A DNA stretch of 64,000 nucleotides from Bugula neritina (GCA_964035545.1 OZ037772.1:1267001-1331000), one strand, 5' to 3'. Counted from the stretch's first letter, positions 22,470 to 36,700 are shown. Notes: generated by a model not told the origin, from the sequence alone. Program-made: numbers and translations.

Positions 22470-25400
22470 GTTTACTCTCTAACAGTTTTATTTCCGTTCA
22501 TTTTTTAGAGTTTACTAAAATGACATGGGTGTGCTTTGTTGTGGCTCCTAATTGAGCGCATCCGTTGAGATTATTGGAAGTTTTGTTGAAACTGAGCTGA
22601 GGCCTCTTACTCCTAAAGGCAAGAATTTGAGTCATCTTAGCTACTTGTAGCATATCAACATCGAACAGCACCATTCCACTACTCTAAGCTTAAGGTTTTG
22701 GCTGCATTAGATCAACAGGTAAGTTTAATAGTTTGTATTTCGTACACTATTTCATGATGTCTGTTCAGCATTTACTTAGTAGCACACATTTATAGATTTT
22801 GCATTCTTTTAGTTTTTTGCAGTACAACTTTTCCACGCAACTATTACACTGTTGTTGCTGTTAATTGTGGTTTATTCTGCTTGACCATGCAATTATTGAA
22901 TTATGTTGCAAAGGTGATTGAGTCCTTTTATTTAATTTAGTACACACTGGAAATCTGCAGTTTTTAGCCATTTTTACAATTTAGCTGCTAATGAACAATG
23001 CTTTTTGCTTAAAATTAGTGAGACATCAAGAAATACACCTAAATAATCAAGGTTCTTCTTAATTTTGCATGATTTCTCATGTTTTTTCCTATTTATTCAT
23101 TTCATTTGGATTGCCTACTGTTACAAACTAACCGTGGCGATCCCCAGTCAGAAGTTGCTGTAATTAGAAAAAAGCATAGGAAATCAAAGAAAATTAAAAA
23201 GAGCCTTGATTATTTAGGTGTATTTATTGATATTTTTTTAGTTTCGGGCCAAAACTCATGTTCATTAGCAAAAACTTGAGATCTTCAGTATGTACTAACT
23301 TAAATAAAATGAACCAATTGCAGTAAATTTCTGCATTTTCTAATACTTCTCAAATGTACACCTAAAATAGTGTTGTCTTAAGAAAATGACACTAGCTGCT
23401 GTTTTCATGTATGTGCCCCAATTGTATATAATGCTGTTGATTTGTTTAGTTCTTTTTCTATTTGTTTGTTATATAACTTTTCTTTTATGGTTGTTGCCAG
23501 CACCTAAAGCATTATTCATTAGTGTCAATTAATTTCTACTCACAGTTTTACTGTTACATAGTTTATAAAGCCCTTGTGTCAACTTTTCTAGATATCCTGG
23601 TTAAAATTGTTCCACTTGATGAATGTCATAGGGCATATGCAATAGCAAAACAGTTGCAGGCTGTTTTGGAAAAAAAATTGTGCATATAATCTTTATTTTA
23701 TACATGTTATTTAGGCTTTGGTAGAACTGTTGGAGAGCCTTTCTCTTGAATAAAGCTACTCAACTTCCCGGATTCTACTTTATTGACATTAACCCACTAC
23801 CTACAACACGCCTTGAAATTTAGCTAATAAATTATGTATTTTGTGAGTTTTTTTAAATGTACAATGTTATGTATAAATTACAATCAGTTTATATATATAT
23901 ACATGTCTTTTGCTACTTAGTATTACAGTGTAAAAAGCATTTCAGGGTTAACAATTTAATTAATTGGCCCTAACAGTAATTATGTATAATACAGATTTGC
24001 AGATGCTTTAAATGAACCCAAAAAGCTGATGTTGTTAAACAGTGTACAAAATAGTCACCTCATATCAGCCAGACATGCTTAGTCATTACCTAGCATTAAA
24101 ATCATATTATGAATGCAGTCAAGTTTTGATATGCATCCCTATTATTGATAGTTTGTGAACCAGCAATTAAATATCAAGAAGCAATATTACTAACCAATGT
24201 GCTGGTTAAAGAGTTTCAAGTTGTAGTTATAGTATCAAACTATTATAATGGCATAAAAACTATCAGTTAAAACATCTTATTAATATTTACTACAGGAATA
24301 CATATTATAGGTGTGCTAAAAATCTGGTAGAAGCATCAATTATTTTAGATGTTTTGGATTTAGTATCTCTGTACTATAATGTAATATACAGAACATCAGG
24401 TGCTGTCTCCACAGTGCATTGATGGCACTAATGAATATTAATACATGCAGGCAGTGTTGGTAATGATTTATTGAAATAGGAGTTTAAAAACTGTTTAAAC
24501 AACAACGAAAAGCCTGAGATTAGTCCAAGGAGAGGGGTATTTCAAGCTAGCAGATGAGCAATATAGATGCGAAAGTCTTGCCTAAAAATCATTATTGTTA
24601 TATCTAGTCATTAATTTCTTGCAATAGATCTATTTCACTATTGAGAAGAACAAAATTAGCTAGTAAACAGTGTAATAGAGTCAAGGCACTTTGGCAGTGC
24701 TAGTTTAAAATAAACCTGGGATAGTCGAATAGCAGAAGTACTTTTTGATGCATAATATAATTATGTACAGCTTAAGATTTTGCAATACTGTGTTTTCAGT
24801 GAGAATTAATTTCAATAGCTACATTAAAATAATGTATGCAGTGATGCAAGTGATGCAAAATCTTCTAAGATGCTATGACTGTAGCAGTTTGCTACTATAG
24901 TCTCAAGTAACAAACCAAATAGCCTTTCTTTGTGCCACCATCCAAATGCCAAACAAATAACTCATTCACTCTGTAACAACAAGGTGGTCTCCCAAGTAGA
25001 TTGTTAGACATTTCAGGCATTAATAACCAAAGGCTTTTCACTTTGGCATAATTGTATAGTTACCCAGCTAAATAAATAATGTATTCATGGTATTGTAATT
25101 CCAAGCCATGCATTTATCTGTGAATGCAGCTAAGTATTTAATACGGCCTTACATTTATGTACTATGTAGCAATGCCTAATGTAGCTGTCAAGCTTCTACT
25201 TATACTCATTTTACTGATGCTTTACTTCTGATTACATGATTACAAACATAGCAGTTCAAACAAAATTATTTTAGATAGGAATAAATATAATGCTCCTAGC
25301 AAATGTTGTAAAACTATTTTCCAAAAACATATACTTTGCAAACAAACTTTTCAGAAAGTTATAATGCATTTATCATATTATTGTTTCATTTAAAAGTTAT

Positions 25401-27858
25401 AATGATAGAATATTATACTTAAAACACACCCAAATCTTTAGATTTTTGTAATACTGTTAAACAAGAGTTAACAGTAAGATTGGCTGTAGAGTAGAATGTT
25501 TAGCTCTTTGTACTGAAGCTAACAAGTAACTGGCATTAAAAAGAGATGTAGATAAAAAGTGACAGAATAACAACTGGCTTGTATATTGGTAGTGCAAAAA
25601 GCTGTATATAACAGTTTAAACAAATACCCATTAGAATAAATGGTAACCCAGTACTTAAAATGTGGTATGTCATAATACATATTTGTGGTGTATTAACTAG
25701 GCTAGATCAACACATAGCACTATATAATTGCTTTAGTATTTACAATTAGTTTGTGGTCTGGTGGGATTTGTTGATAGCCATTGTCTTTATTAACATAACA
25801 GTTTCATAAAATTAGCAGTTTTCCTTATTCACCTAGTTAATTTTTAAGATTTATGTACAATATTTACATATTAGGATATAAAAAATATCTTCAACCAGTG
25901 AATATCAAAATAATGATTAAAGACATATTTTATGTCATATTCTTGTGGCAATCTAAATAATAAGCTGGTCTAAATTGTACTTGTGCAAACAGAACCAGCT
26001 CATGAATATATGTTGTCTTTTTTTAACTTGACAGTTAATCTAATATGGATGTGTATTTTATACTTGCTTTTGTGTTTAAGGTGATAAAATTGCACTGGTA
26101 AGGTAAATAAACATTGCTTGTTTGGCATGCTTTTGCGTGGCATTGCATATTATGCTAAACTAATGGCCAGTTTTGCAGTAGCTTCACCATAACCTTCAAA
26201 AGAATGCAAATATCATCTAATTATTGTAAGCTTTTTAAGTTAACTTGACTAGCTATAAACACATGTAAAACTATTAGGCTATTCCAATTTCACGATATAC
26301 ATAGCTCTATAATTCTGAAAAACTGCTAGGTAGAGTGGAAATTAAACATGATCTATTCATTGCTAAAGTATTACAGCTATGAATAATATATATGTGATTA
26401 CCTGAGTGATATCACAATCTTCACTTGCTAAGTTAGTTTAAATACAGGAAAAAAATTAATCTGGGGAAAGATTATATATGAGAAGCTGTTTTTGTAATAA
26501 TTCCCGGCTCTAGGGTGGTTTAGAAGAATTGTTTTAAAGCAAAACTTTTGCATACATGAGTTGAATAAAATCATTGAGAGTTTTATGAAGGTCTATTTGT
26601 GTATAGGTAGCCCTATGTCACAACTCAAGTTTTTAGATTTTATGTAATTTGTGGTGCAAAGTTGCAAATAAAAACCTTATTTTAATAATACTTAGACATA
26701 TGCAAGCAATAAAGATAATGAAAAAAATGCTATAGTTGCTAATTAGCTAATATTACTTGCATATGATGCAAATATTTGTATGCATGCATGTTTAGTTTAT
26801 TAGCATTGGTTAGATATAATTGAACATATAGATTTGATGTGGAAATTGAAGAAAATCAATATGTTGTGTTCTATATACAACAACAGTTTTTACATTGGTT
26901 TGTTAATTACTTCATAAATCATTTATTACTTCATGCAATATTTGTTCCTGCAACTTTGCAGAGTGGCAAAATGCATTTCAAAGACATATATTAAGTGATT
27001 TTAATTATACTAGAATTTTCAAACTAAGAATTTTTGGGGAGTTTTCTTCTTCCTAAGACATATGTGGCAATTGAACACATGATAAGTGGTGGGCCACAAC
27101 TCCTTTATACAACCTTGCAAGAAATTATGCAGCCATTTAAATAGAAAAGGAATTATTGAATTTATTTATTCAACATTATTAGTATTTTATAAATATTTGT
27201 TGCATTTAATTAATGAGCATAAAATTTGTCTTACAAATACTGTAATTAACAGCATGGTAAAAATATATTATATATACTGGAATATATTTTGTATTGTATT
27301 AGATTTAGGCTACATTTCTAATTAAAATGAGTTAATGGCTAAGTTTAAATATCTTCGACTTATAGATTACATTTTTATGTGCTATAAAAATTTAACTCGT
27401 TTGTTACGACATTTCTCCATGCATAAAAGCAAAACCTACGGCAAGAAATCCTTACCTAGAAAGATAAATAATAATTTACTTTAATTACATCAAAAGCTAA
27501 TATCAGCAAGCATTCTATAAATAATGGTAATTTACCTAGTGTAATTTTTCTTAAACTAGCTAAGCTTGCTTGGTACTTTAATAAGTTTATTGGCATGGTG
27601 TATTATGTTATACTTATATATTTTTAAGGCTTTAAGGAAAATGATGTTTTAGCTGTGTTATTCCTAATGCAAGCCTTATAAATTTACAATATATTATACT
27701 AAAATATTATGTTTGTAATAAGAAAGAAAACAAATTACTTTCATAAACTTATAATTATTGCATTCTGTTATTGTTAATGCTAGAATAACAAATTGAACAC
27801 GGCATATGCTTCCCTAACCAGATGCTTTTAAACGGATTAAAAATAATTTGTCAATTTC
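22470..27858. other. 5.4-kb AT-rich stretch, no gene seen
   Basis: No open frame, exon chain or repeat structure could be supported on either strand. Short frames at 23079-23279 and 27086-27325 look like chance. It runs up to the left arm of the THAP/DDE_4 element. Confidence 0.5.
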
Positions 27859-28880
27859 TAATAGACCATGTAAAACTCAGCCAATCAGCGAAGTGTACCA
27901 GGTCAATGTCTTACCATTGTAACTGATATAAAATTCTGCAAGTTCAATTGCAAAATGCATGCTTCTAAAAGCTAGTTGTGCAACTTTTTTTTCATGCATT
28001 ATTTAATTTCATATCTTAAATTGATGACTCTTGAAATGATTTTTTAAAATGTCTAAATTAAGTGTTTATAAAACGCAATTAAAAATTGCATGTCTAGAAA
28101 AATGACCTGGTACACTTTTGCAACTTAAAGCCAATTATTACATAACTGCCAGCTTAGTAGTTATTTGTTGTTGCAGCTTGAATGGGTTATTGTTTAGCAT
28201 TGGAAGCTTGCAGTAAACATCTGTGAATTTGGTACATGACTTTGATTGGCTGGTTTTTGAATGGCCCTTTAGTATATGCATCTGGATGGCTGGGTAGTGT
28301 GGACTCCGCCTACATCTAGCTAATGTACAGTAGCCAATCCACAGTAGTATTACAAAATTTCTGTTTAACAAATGAAATATTCTGGTCATTTGTTTTGTAC
28401 TTTACAATCGTAAATATTCTATTCAACTAGAATTTTATTGTATGTAAGCCATGGGAACTACTAAGAGGTTAAATCAACCACCCATGCTGGTAATATTGTT
28501 GCTCGCAGTAATAGCAAGTCCACACCATATAAATATACACATAAGCTATTATGTGCAGCTTATGAATGCTGAAGTGACCCCATTTCTTACTTTCAATTTG
28601 AAAAAATTGATAGTAGTCAGTTTCTGCAGCAGTCAACTGCATCCACAATAAACAACGTAAGCTTTCAAATAAACTATAAATATATGAAATATTAGTGTGG
28701 AAACAATGTAATTTATTCATTGCTATGATGAAAAATTACAAGAATATTATATAAAAGCTAGATATAGATTTCTATAAAATGGCACAGGTAAAAATAACAC
28801 ATTTTTACTTCAAATTCTAAATTTCATCAGTCACCAATGGTGGCTGTAGATTACAGAGAGCACAGCAAACTATCATAATC
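27859..28880 (+). repeat. Left inverted arm of the THAP/DDE_4 element
   Basis: 1022 bp. It contains the 3' flank of the transposase and, at its inner edge, the final codons and stop. The small frames within it are mirrored in the right arm and have no independent support. Confidence 0.9.
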
Positions 28881-30885
28881 TTGTCTAATAGAGGTGCCAA
28901 CACCAAGTTCACACCTCCAGGACCATTTAAAATATTGAACTCCTTTATTCTTTTGATTGCTCTTTCGACATGGATTCGAAGGTTAGCAATCAACTTTGTT
29001 TGCAGTAACTGCATTTTAGTCATTTGCAAATGGCCTCTTTTCCCAGGTGGTATGGCCAACTTGGCTCCAGCACCTATAAGTTCTTCTTCAATAAGAAAGC
29101 CTCTATCTGCCATGACCACATCATCTGGGTTTATGAAGTCTAAGAACCCAGAGTCATTCACTACACACTTGTCTGAGGCTTTACCTCCCATTCCATGTGA
29201 AATAAAGCAGATAGTGCCCCTGGGTGTAATTGCAACCAAATACTTGATGGTGTTGATATTTTTATACTTACTCCATGTTAAATATTGAGCCAGCTTTGAT
29301 TGAGGCTTGCAAATGAATATTTCTGTGCAGTCTATAATGCACCTAATGTTAGCATATTGGCTTTGAAAGCTCAGAGGGATGTTCAGCTTCTCTCTTGTTG
29401 GAAAAACTATTAGATTGTTCAGTTCTCTTGCTAAAATATCTAATGTGTTTTTGAAGGTTTTGCTTGCTAGCAATCTAGAGATATAAAAAAGGCCAGCAAG
29501 TATTTGAAACTGTAAACCTTGACGCAGTTTCATCAAAGCCAATAAAAGTTTATCTTGTCTTGTTAACTTTTTTCTGAGAGTGAGAACTTTCATCTTCAGA
29601 CATATAAATCTAAATATAGTAAATAAAGAATGAAAATTAAATTATGATTCAAATTATAATGTATGTGCTAAATAAATTTTGTGCTCAGTTTGTATTCATT
29701 CAGCAGTTTTTACCCTCTGGTAAGTAGCTTCAGTTATATTTTGCAACAACTATGAAGTTCAAGAACTGCTAGCTGAAGGCTTGACCCAATATATCACCAT
29801 TCAAACAGAATGTAATGTGTCAACATGTGTTACGTAATGCTGTAACAGTACATAATAAGCTAGTTGTATGAATACATGCTTTGAATGAAGTCATGAGTTT
29901 AAACAAATAGTGTTGACAAACAATTATTACTTCATTTTATAATTATACTATAACTAATTCAAACCCATATTATTTTTAGAATAGCATTTAATAATGTTTG
30001 TGAATAAGTGAAACTAGTAACAAGTGTAAACCATTTTAGTTTTAAACACTGAGTTAGTTTCAGCTAAAAATTAGATTAGAAGGCCACTTTTGATAAGCTT
30101 TAAAATAACCAAGGAAAATTTAAGTCAAAACAATTTACTTTTCCTGGAGAAAGTGAGTCAATTTATCCACAAATAAAAGACTGCTGCTTGTTTAAATAAA
30201 ACCCTAAACTAAATAAGTCAAAGCATACAGATGACCACTGTGGTATTTATGAATATCTTACATAAAACAACATCTTTAATAAAAAATGTATGAATGATGC
30301 ACTCACACTGCAACAAATTTAATTAAAATGACAGTTTTACTACACATCAAATTTAATCAATGTAGAAATTTTAGCATAGTGAGACTTGCATTGTTTATTT
30401 GTAATAAACCATAGTCTATCTTTGCAACAAGAAAATCATAATTTTCACCTTGCTAAAAAATAGTATAGAGAACGTGTAGGTATTCCAGTATAGAATTTAG
30501 TTTGCTTATCTGTAGTGGTGAAAGTTTTAAAAACTTTTACTTTTTCAATAGTTGCTTTTTGTTTAAACGTGGAACTTTTTGAGCCTTTTCTTCCAACTTT
30601 TGATTTTCGTCTATCAATAGAATGTGCAGATCTTTTTTTCTGAGTAGTTGATGATTCTGGTAACTCGGTTACTTCTGATAAAGTCTGACTATGAGGCTGG
30701 CTGTCAGATGAGTTCTGTTGCTCTATATCAGCTGACTCTGTTGAAGACGTTTTCTGTTCGCTTCCTTCACATGTTTCATTAAAACCACTGTTTTTTGTGC
30801 GTCTTACATTATATGCTTTAGTGTGTTGGTAGCCCAAATGAAAGGTTGGAGTTGGATTTTGCTCAGTGGGCTGACCATCCTTATG
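28817..30885 (-). CDS. DDE_Tnp_4 transposase with truncated THAP domain, two exons
   Basis: The C-terminal exon is 29609-28817. It holds the helix-turn-helix start (TRQDKLLLALMKLRQGL) and an RNase H-like DDE core. Numbered from the in-exon Met at 29593, the core residues are Asp88 (IIDCTE), Asp163 (VMADRGF) and Glu210 (RIHVERAI), all present. The upstream exon ends at 30449 (AAG|GTGAAA). The intron 29610-30448 ends TATATTTAG and the phases join. The upstream exon encodes a Ser/Thr-rich linker, then KFYTGIPTRSLYYFLA, the segment that precedes DDE_4 in THAP transposases. Its first residues, DGQPTEQNPTPTFHLGY, look like the C-terminal end of a THAP zinc finger. The Cys-bearing half is missing because the inverted arm starts there. 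The catalytic domain is intact; DNA binding is probably lost. Confidence 0.82.
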
Positions 30886-31963
30886 ATTATGATAGTCTGC
30901 TGTGCTCTCTGTAATCTACAGCCACCATTGGTGACTGATGAAATTTAGAATTTGAAGTAAAAATGTGTTATTTTTACCTGAGCCATTTTATAGAAATCTA
31001 TATCTAGCTTTTATATAATATTCTTGTAATTTTTCATCATAGCAATGAATAAATTACATTGTTTCCACACTAATATTTCATATATTTATAGTTTATTTGA
31101 AAGCTTACGTTGTTTATTGTGGATGCAGTTGACTGCTGCAGAAACTGACTACTATTTTCGAAATTTAAAAGGAAAACAAATTCTTGGTGCAGCAGTGGCA
31201 GAATATGTAATACAATTTTTTCAAATTGAAAGTAAGAAATGGGGTCACTTCAGCATTCATAAGCTGCACATAATAGCTTATGTGTATATTTATATGGTGT
31301 GGACTTGCTATTACTGCGAGCAACAATATTACCAGCATGGGTGGTTGATTTAACCTCTTAGTAGTTCCCATGGCTTACATACAATAAAATTCTAGTTGAA
31401 TAGAATATTTACGATTGTAAAGTACAAAACAAATGACCAGAATATTTCATTTGTTAAACAGAAATTTTGTAATACTACTGTGGATTGGCTACTGTACATT
31501 AGCTAGATGTAGGCGGAGTCCACACTACCCAGCCATCCAGATGCATATACTAAAGGGCCATTCAAAAACCAGCCAATCAAAGTCATGTACCAAATTCACA
31601 GATGTTTACTGCAAGCTTCCAATGCTAAACAATAACCCATTCAAGCTGCAACAACAAATAACTACTAAGCTGGCAGTTATGTAATAATTGGCTTTAAGTT
31701 GCAAAAGTGTACCAGGTCATTTTTCTAGACATGCAATTTTTAATTGCGTTTTATAAACACTTAATTTAGACATTTTAAAAAATCATTTCAAGAGTCATCA
31801 ATTTAAGATATGAAATTAAATAATGCATGAAAAAAAAGTTGCACAACTAGCTTTTAGAAGCATGCATTTTGCAATTGAACTTGCAGAATTTTATATCAGT
31901 TACAATGGTAAGACATTGACCTGGTACACTTCGCTGATTGGCTGAGTTTTACATGGTCTATTA
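30885..31963 (-). repeat. Right inverted arm of the THAP/DDE_4 element
   Basis: 1079 bp, the inverse of 27859-28880. Its inner edge (30885-30949, plus strand) repeats the transposase C-terminal codons and stop, with one T/C difference. It also has a 57-bp segment at 31156-31212 that the left arm lacks. Confidence 0.9.
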
Positions 31964-32500
31964 TGAGGAACAAACTCCTCGATAGTTTCTACATTTGCGC
32001 ATGATTTTATCAAGATAGGCTTGCTTTTGTGTCAACCTGTAGCCAGTGCAACTATACTTTATGTAACGAGTAAAACAGACTCATTTCAAAGTACACAGTC
32101 TAAAGGGTAGGAATTACTACAAAGAAAAGTGCCGGTTAAAAGTTAATTATAATTGGAAATAAGGTGAAATATCAGTCAGAAATTAAAAAGTGTCAACTAA
32201 AAAGGTGTATTGTTATTTCTTTTTGGCCTAATGAAAATGTTTTTTGAGGAAGAAGTACGAGAAACATCTAGGAGGGGTTCATATCCACCACTGGCGACTA
32301 CCTGTTTATTGATGAAGAACTATCCAATGATAGTACAGTATTATGGTCTTTTGCCTTATAATTGGCTTTGATTTTTTTATGTCTAATTACGAGATACTAA
32401 ACAGATGCAAAGTATGTTGTGCATAGGCAGTTTTTTTATGTCTCTAAACAACATTCTAGGAAAATATATACTGCATGTATGATGCTTTTTTTATGCAGGC
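31964..32500. other. Short stretch between transposon and gag fragment
   Basis: No gene seen. The part after about 32460 may already belong to the gag fragment, because it encodes LLGINDTN-like residues in a different frame. Confidence 0.4.
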
Positions 32501-32908
32501 CTTTCTTCTTGGCATCAACGACACGAACAACTTTGGAGAAAATTGTTCGAGGAGTCAGAAAACATAGACCTCAAAAAAGCTATTAAAAAGTGCGAAGTGG
32601 CTGAGGGCTCTCAGAGTGATATGAAGACTATTAAATCGGAAGGAGAATCAATTCATACACTTGGTCTCAAGGCCACTAAAGCAAACAAAAGTGCCAAACT
32701 GTACTTACGCACAACTGACAAGGAAGCGAATAATCCTGCCAAGTCTAACTGTGAAAACTGTGGCAACTCTCATCCTCCCGAAAATGCATACGGCAAACAG
32801 TGTAGTAACTGCACGAAATCCAACCACTTCATAGCAGTCTGCAGACCCAGGAAAAACGGCGGGATAAATGCAGTCACTGAACACATAGCTAAAACATTAA
32901 AACTTTAA
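32500..32908 (+). pseudogene. Gag fragment of a Ty3/gypsy-like element
   Basis: The frame 32543-32908 reads LFEESENIDLKKAIKKCEVA (its first codon is TTG), the pattern that precedes the zinc knuckles in Mag-like gypsy Gag proteins. The second knuckle is intact (Cys87, Cys90, His95, Cys100; CX2CX4HX4C). The first keeps Cys70, Cys73 and His77 but lacks its last Cys. LLGINDTN, which normally lies directly upstream, is found in another frame at about 32498-32530, so a frameshift separates them. No LTR, protease or RT follows. A dead remnant. Confidence 0.65.
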
Positions 32909-33637
32909 CTGCAATTTTTTTACCTTTTTAGGTTAAATGCAATAAAAAGAAGTGCAGTGTCAAATATAGCTTCAAGTAGACTTGCACTCATGGCAACTGA
33001 AATTCATGAACAATAATAGATCTATACTCAAAGTACGTGCAGATAAGTCAGTAATAAGTCTAAAGTTGTGTTTATACCTTTCCTGAACAAAGTATTTGTG
33101 TTTCAGTTAATTAATAACACTCTTCAGAGTGCACCCTTATAACATAGTCTTACTGAAACTTGGTGACATTTCAACTTGAGTTTAATTGCTGACTAAAAAT
33201 TTGGAAGGTATAAATGCAACTTAGCAAATATTACCTAAAAACTCCATCTAATAAAATAGTTGTGAAGTTTTAGCTACATGTATAACATTTTAATAGACAA
33301 AATTACAATCACTCACCCTAGTGCTTACTAATCACAAAACCTGGTTTGATAACCGGGAATTTTAAATAACAATTCATTTCATCAAGATTAGAATTGAAGT
33401 AAATTTTTTATGGCATTCTCACCAAATAAAGATTCGCTGTCATTGTCCAACTTTGCTCTTTCAATCAAATTATTAAAAGCACTTTGAACGATAGAAGCTG
33501 AGTTTACAATGTAAATACAATTTTATCTCTGAGTGTAATTCTGTGCATTTAATCCAAAAATGTTAATAACAAAAACTGAAGGCTCTTGAGTGTGTGTTAC
33601 AAAAATGTTATATAAAGCCTGAGATCATGCTTTAAGA

Positions 33638-33766
33638 CACTTTAAATATTGCATAATATATAATAAATCAAATAAGTAGGCCTACACTTTTAATATTGCA
33701 TAATATATATTAAATCAAATAAGTACACTTTAAATATTGCATAATATATATTAAATCAAATAAGTA
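33638..33766. repeat. Three tandem copies of a 41-bp AT-rich unit
   Basis: Copies at 33638-33678, 33685-33725 and 33726-33766. Each begins CACTTTAAATATTGCATAAT or a one-base variant. The first is separated from the second by GGCCTA. Confidence 0.9.
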
Positions 33767-36700
33767 CAAGATCAAAATATATATCGATACTATAATTTAT
33801 TATATGTATAAATATACATGAAGTGCTAGCATAATGTAGCTAATATTTTATATTATGATAAGCCATAAGTGATCATTACAATTTTAAACAGTGTATATGT
33901 TTGCAGTCTAAATACAATAAATAGATAGCTGTTGTCCATATTTTCAATGCAAGCTGATTAAAAATTGCCAGTGCGGAGTGTGACAGCCGATACTAGTTGC
34001 TGTATCAGCTGATAATTGTTGCTGCGTCAGCACGTGTGCTGTTTGGCACGGATGTCTATGTATTATGATTCACTTAACAAAGGGTGAATGGATTGAGGAC
34101 ACAGATGCAGGCCACAACTCTATTTGTTGTTTATTGCCAACAGTATATTTTCTAAGTTAGACTTAGACTTGAACTCATACTGATACTCATACTGTAACCT
34201 ATAACCATGAGAATTACAAACATCATGTTAACTCAACATTAATTACACAGCTGACAAAACATTTAGTTAATGAAGTTCAAAACAAAAAATAATATAATAC
34301 TAGATACTTACAATTAAGTATAGATTGCCTGCATCTTTAGCAGGAGGAAAATTGAGCTGCACTGACTCATTGAATAAAAATAGCCAGCAAATAGCTATCG
34401 CGAAAGCTTTCACAAATAGCTTTAATTTTACAATGGTTTTTTGGAAAGCTGCCAAAACTCCTGCAACACAGAGATCTATATATGGCCTTCAAGGCTATTA
34501 AAATATATTTTATAGAGTTTCCAATCACCATTAAAACAAAGTTTGAGTATTTGTAGGCAATATAATTACTGAACAGATATACTTTAAATATATATTAACG
34601 TAGGAGGTCTAACATTATTCTTAAAAACAAAGTAACAAAAGTAACAAGCTAAAGTTGCTTTCGAAACAAAATAATGATTTACAGGTATACATATTAAATT
34701 AAAATGTTTGGTATTAGATTACATCATATAGTTTTTTGGTAAGCATTATGCATGATTGTCTCCCCAATCAACAAGAAGTCATAGTATGCAGTTTGATGAT
34801 TTTAGTTATTTAAAAAAGATAATTGTATTTTTAGTAAATTGTTACATGAAACAAAATTGCACATTTCCTCATAAATTTAACTACAGTTAAAACAACTTTA
34901 TTGTTTTTTGGTAAAACTGGAAGAAATTAAAATAATACTCAACCTAAGAAGATACATACCTTTTGCTGTCTCCAACTTGCTGCTCAACTTTTCATTTTTG
35001 CTTCTGGTAGAAACAGGCATTTTTTCTAAGAACTTAGTTATATAGTGTTTAAAAGTACTATGGTTTCCCAGCAAGTTTTACCTTGCTGAAATGTAACTTT
35101 CCAGTGTCAGAATAGCAGGTTTGACAAAATTTCTTATTTATATACTGCTATAATAGTAACAGAGAAAATTATCTGTTCCTGCAATTACTTCTACTAAGGT
35201 CTAGAGGGAGAGTGCATCCCTATAATTATGCAAAAGATAATAGACTCCCTGTAGTTCTGGGCCAATTTTCTTTTCATCTTCATAATAATCAGGAAGCTTA
35301 AGTAAGCTTAAAAGTTTTTGATTTACTAAAAATGGCTGCCAAGAGTTGAAATTTAGTTTGAACCTTATAAAAAAATCTTGGAATTAGCCAACTTCCAAAG
35401 CACTGTCATAATTATAAATTCTTTTGAAGAAGTTTACCCTCAAATACTGTACAATAAAAAAAAATCTTCAAGCTAGCTGTTCCATTTTTCTTGGTTTTGT
35501 GTTATCTCAGTACATGCAAAGTTTATAGTCTCTATGAGAGACCTTTTTCAACTGACTGAGCATAATAGCTGAAAATTTTGTCTGCTGTCCCTACAACGGG
35601 AACTTTTATAATAGGAGATGTTAAGAAATGCTTGCAGCTTACTTTTGCGACTATAAATATTAGACCCTGTAGCATATAAGACACCAAGTTTCATTCACAA
35701 TAAACCTAATGGGAATCAAGAGATATTAAATTCAAAGTTATTACCACATATTATTGAAAATTATCTATACATGTCTTACTCTTTTTTGTGTAGGTAGTCA
35801 TATTATATGACCAGCAAGAAATTTAGATTTTGATATTCACCCATTGCGTGAACAATATTTTTTCTAACTGAATTATTTTACTTGAAAAATTTCCAAAACA
35901 GGGAAACCAATTCAGCAACTAGTTCTAAAGTTTGAAAAAGGCATGTAGCACCAGTGCTACACTGGTCGTCTGTCTCTAAGAGTAACAATTCAGTTTAATT
36001 CCAATTGGCAACTCCCCTCCATATAAACTCCAAACAATATATTCTACTTTAACTGGTATATTTAAAAACATTAGAAAATAAAAATCACATTTTTTATAAA
36101 TAGTATGTATAGTAATTTTCATAAAATAAGCAAGCACTTTGCTGGGAATATTTTGTTGCACGCAATTAATAGAAACTGGGGGGAACTCTGAGTATGTCTC
36201 ATGTAAACACAGTTGGAGCAAATACACCAGCTAACTGTAGAACGGCTAAATATTTGCAGCTGTAATGCCTCTGAACAATTCAACTAAAAAGTAGACATGA
36301 ATGTGGACATTGTAGCTATTTGGTAATTAGTATAATAGCTAAGCTGTGAATTTGCTCTTATCCTTACTAAGTGACAGGCAAAGTAAAAATTTAAAAGTAA
36401 GAATTTAAAGAATAAAATATTTTCATAACCTCATATCCCAATACATTAGGCCAGGAACTACGACAAATTAAAACAAATAATGGCTGTCTTTAATTTAACT
36501 TTTTTGCGGCTACTTACATTTTTCTTTCATATATTGAAGAAGACACAACCATTTAGTTTAGAATTAGCAAAAGCTAGCAACTGTAAGACATGTAGTATTA
36601 ATCAAGTAGCTAACCTATTACACAGAGAACTTGACAAATAAAATTTTCTGCCTCAGCAAAAGAAGTTTAAGTTTTTTACCACCATGTCTCGATAAATGCT

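Larger units (their letters stand above)
27859..31963 (-). mobile_element. THAP/DDE_4 DNA transposon with 1-kb inverted arms
   Basis: A 4.1-kb element. The arms 27859-28880 and 30885-31963 are inverted copies, near-identical apart from a 57-bp segment present only in the right arm (31156-31212). The outermost bases are TAATAGACC and its complement. The palindromic end leaves the target duplication ambiguous (TA or AT, 2 bp). The 2.0-kb core holds a spliced DDE_Tnp_4 transposase on the minus strand. The left arm includes the last 21 codons of the transposase and its 3' flank, so the right arm carries an inverted copy of that coding tail. The family is PIF/Harbinger-related (possibly ISL2EU); assignment by motif only. 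Confidence 0.85.

Noticed and set aside
22540-22725. Possible THAP-like first exon (TGTGCTTTGTTGTGGCTCCT)
   Set aside because: Stops interrupt it within a few codons and the THAP Cys and His spacing is not met; it is also 5 kb outside the transposon.
31045-31684. Plus-strand frames of 102 and 83 codons and their mirror copies at 28138-28720
   Set aside because: They fall inside the inverted arms of the THAP/DDE_4 element, with no motif and no splice link to the transposase.
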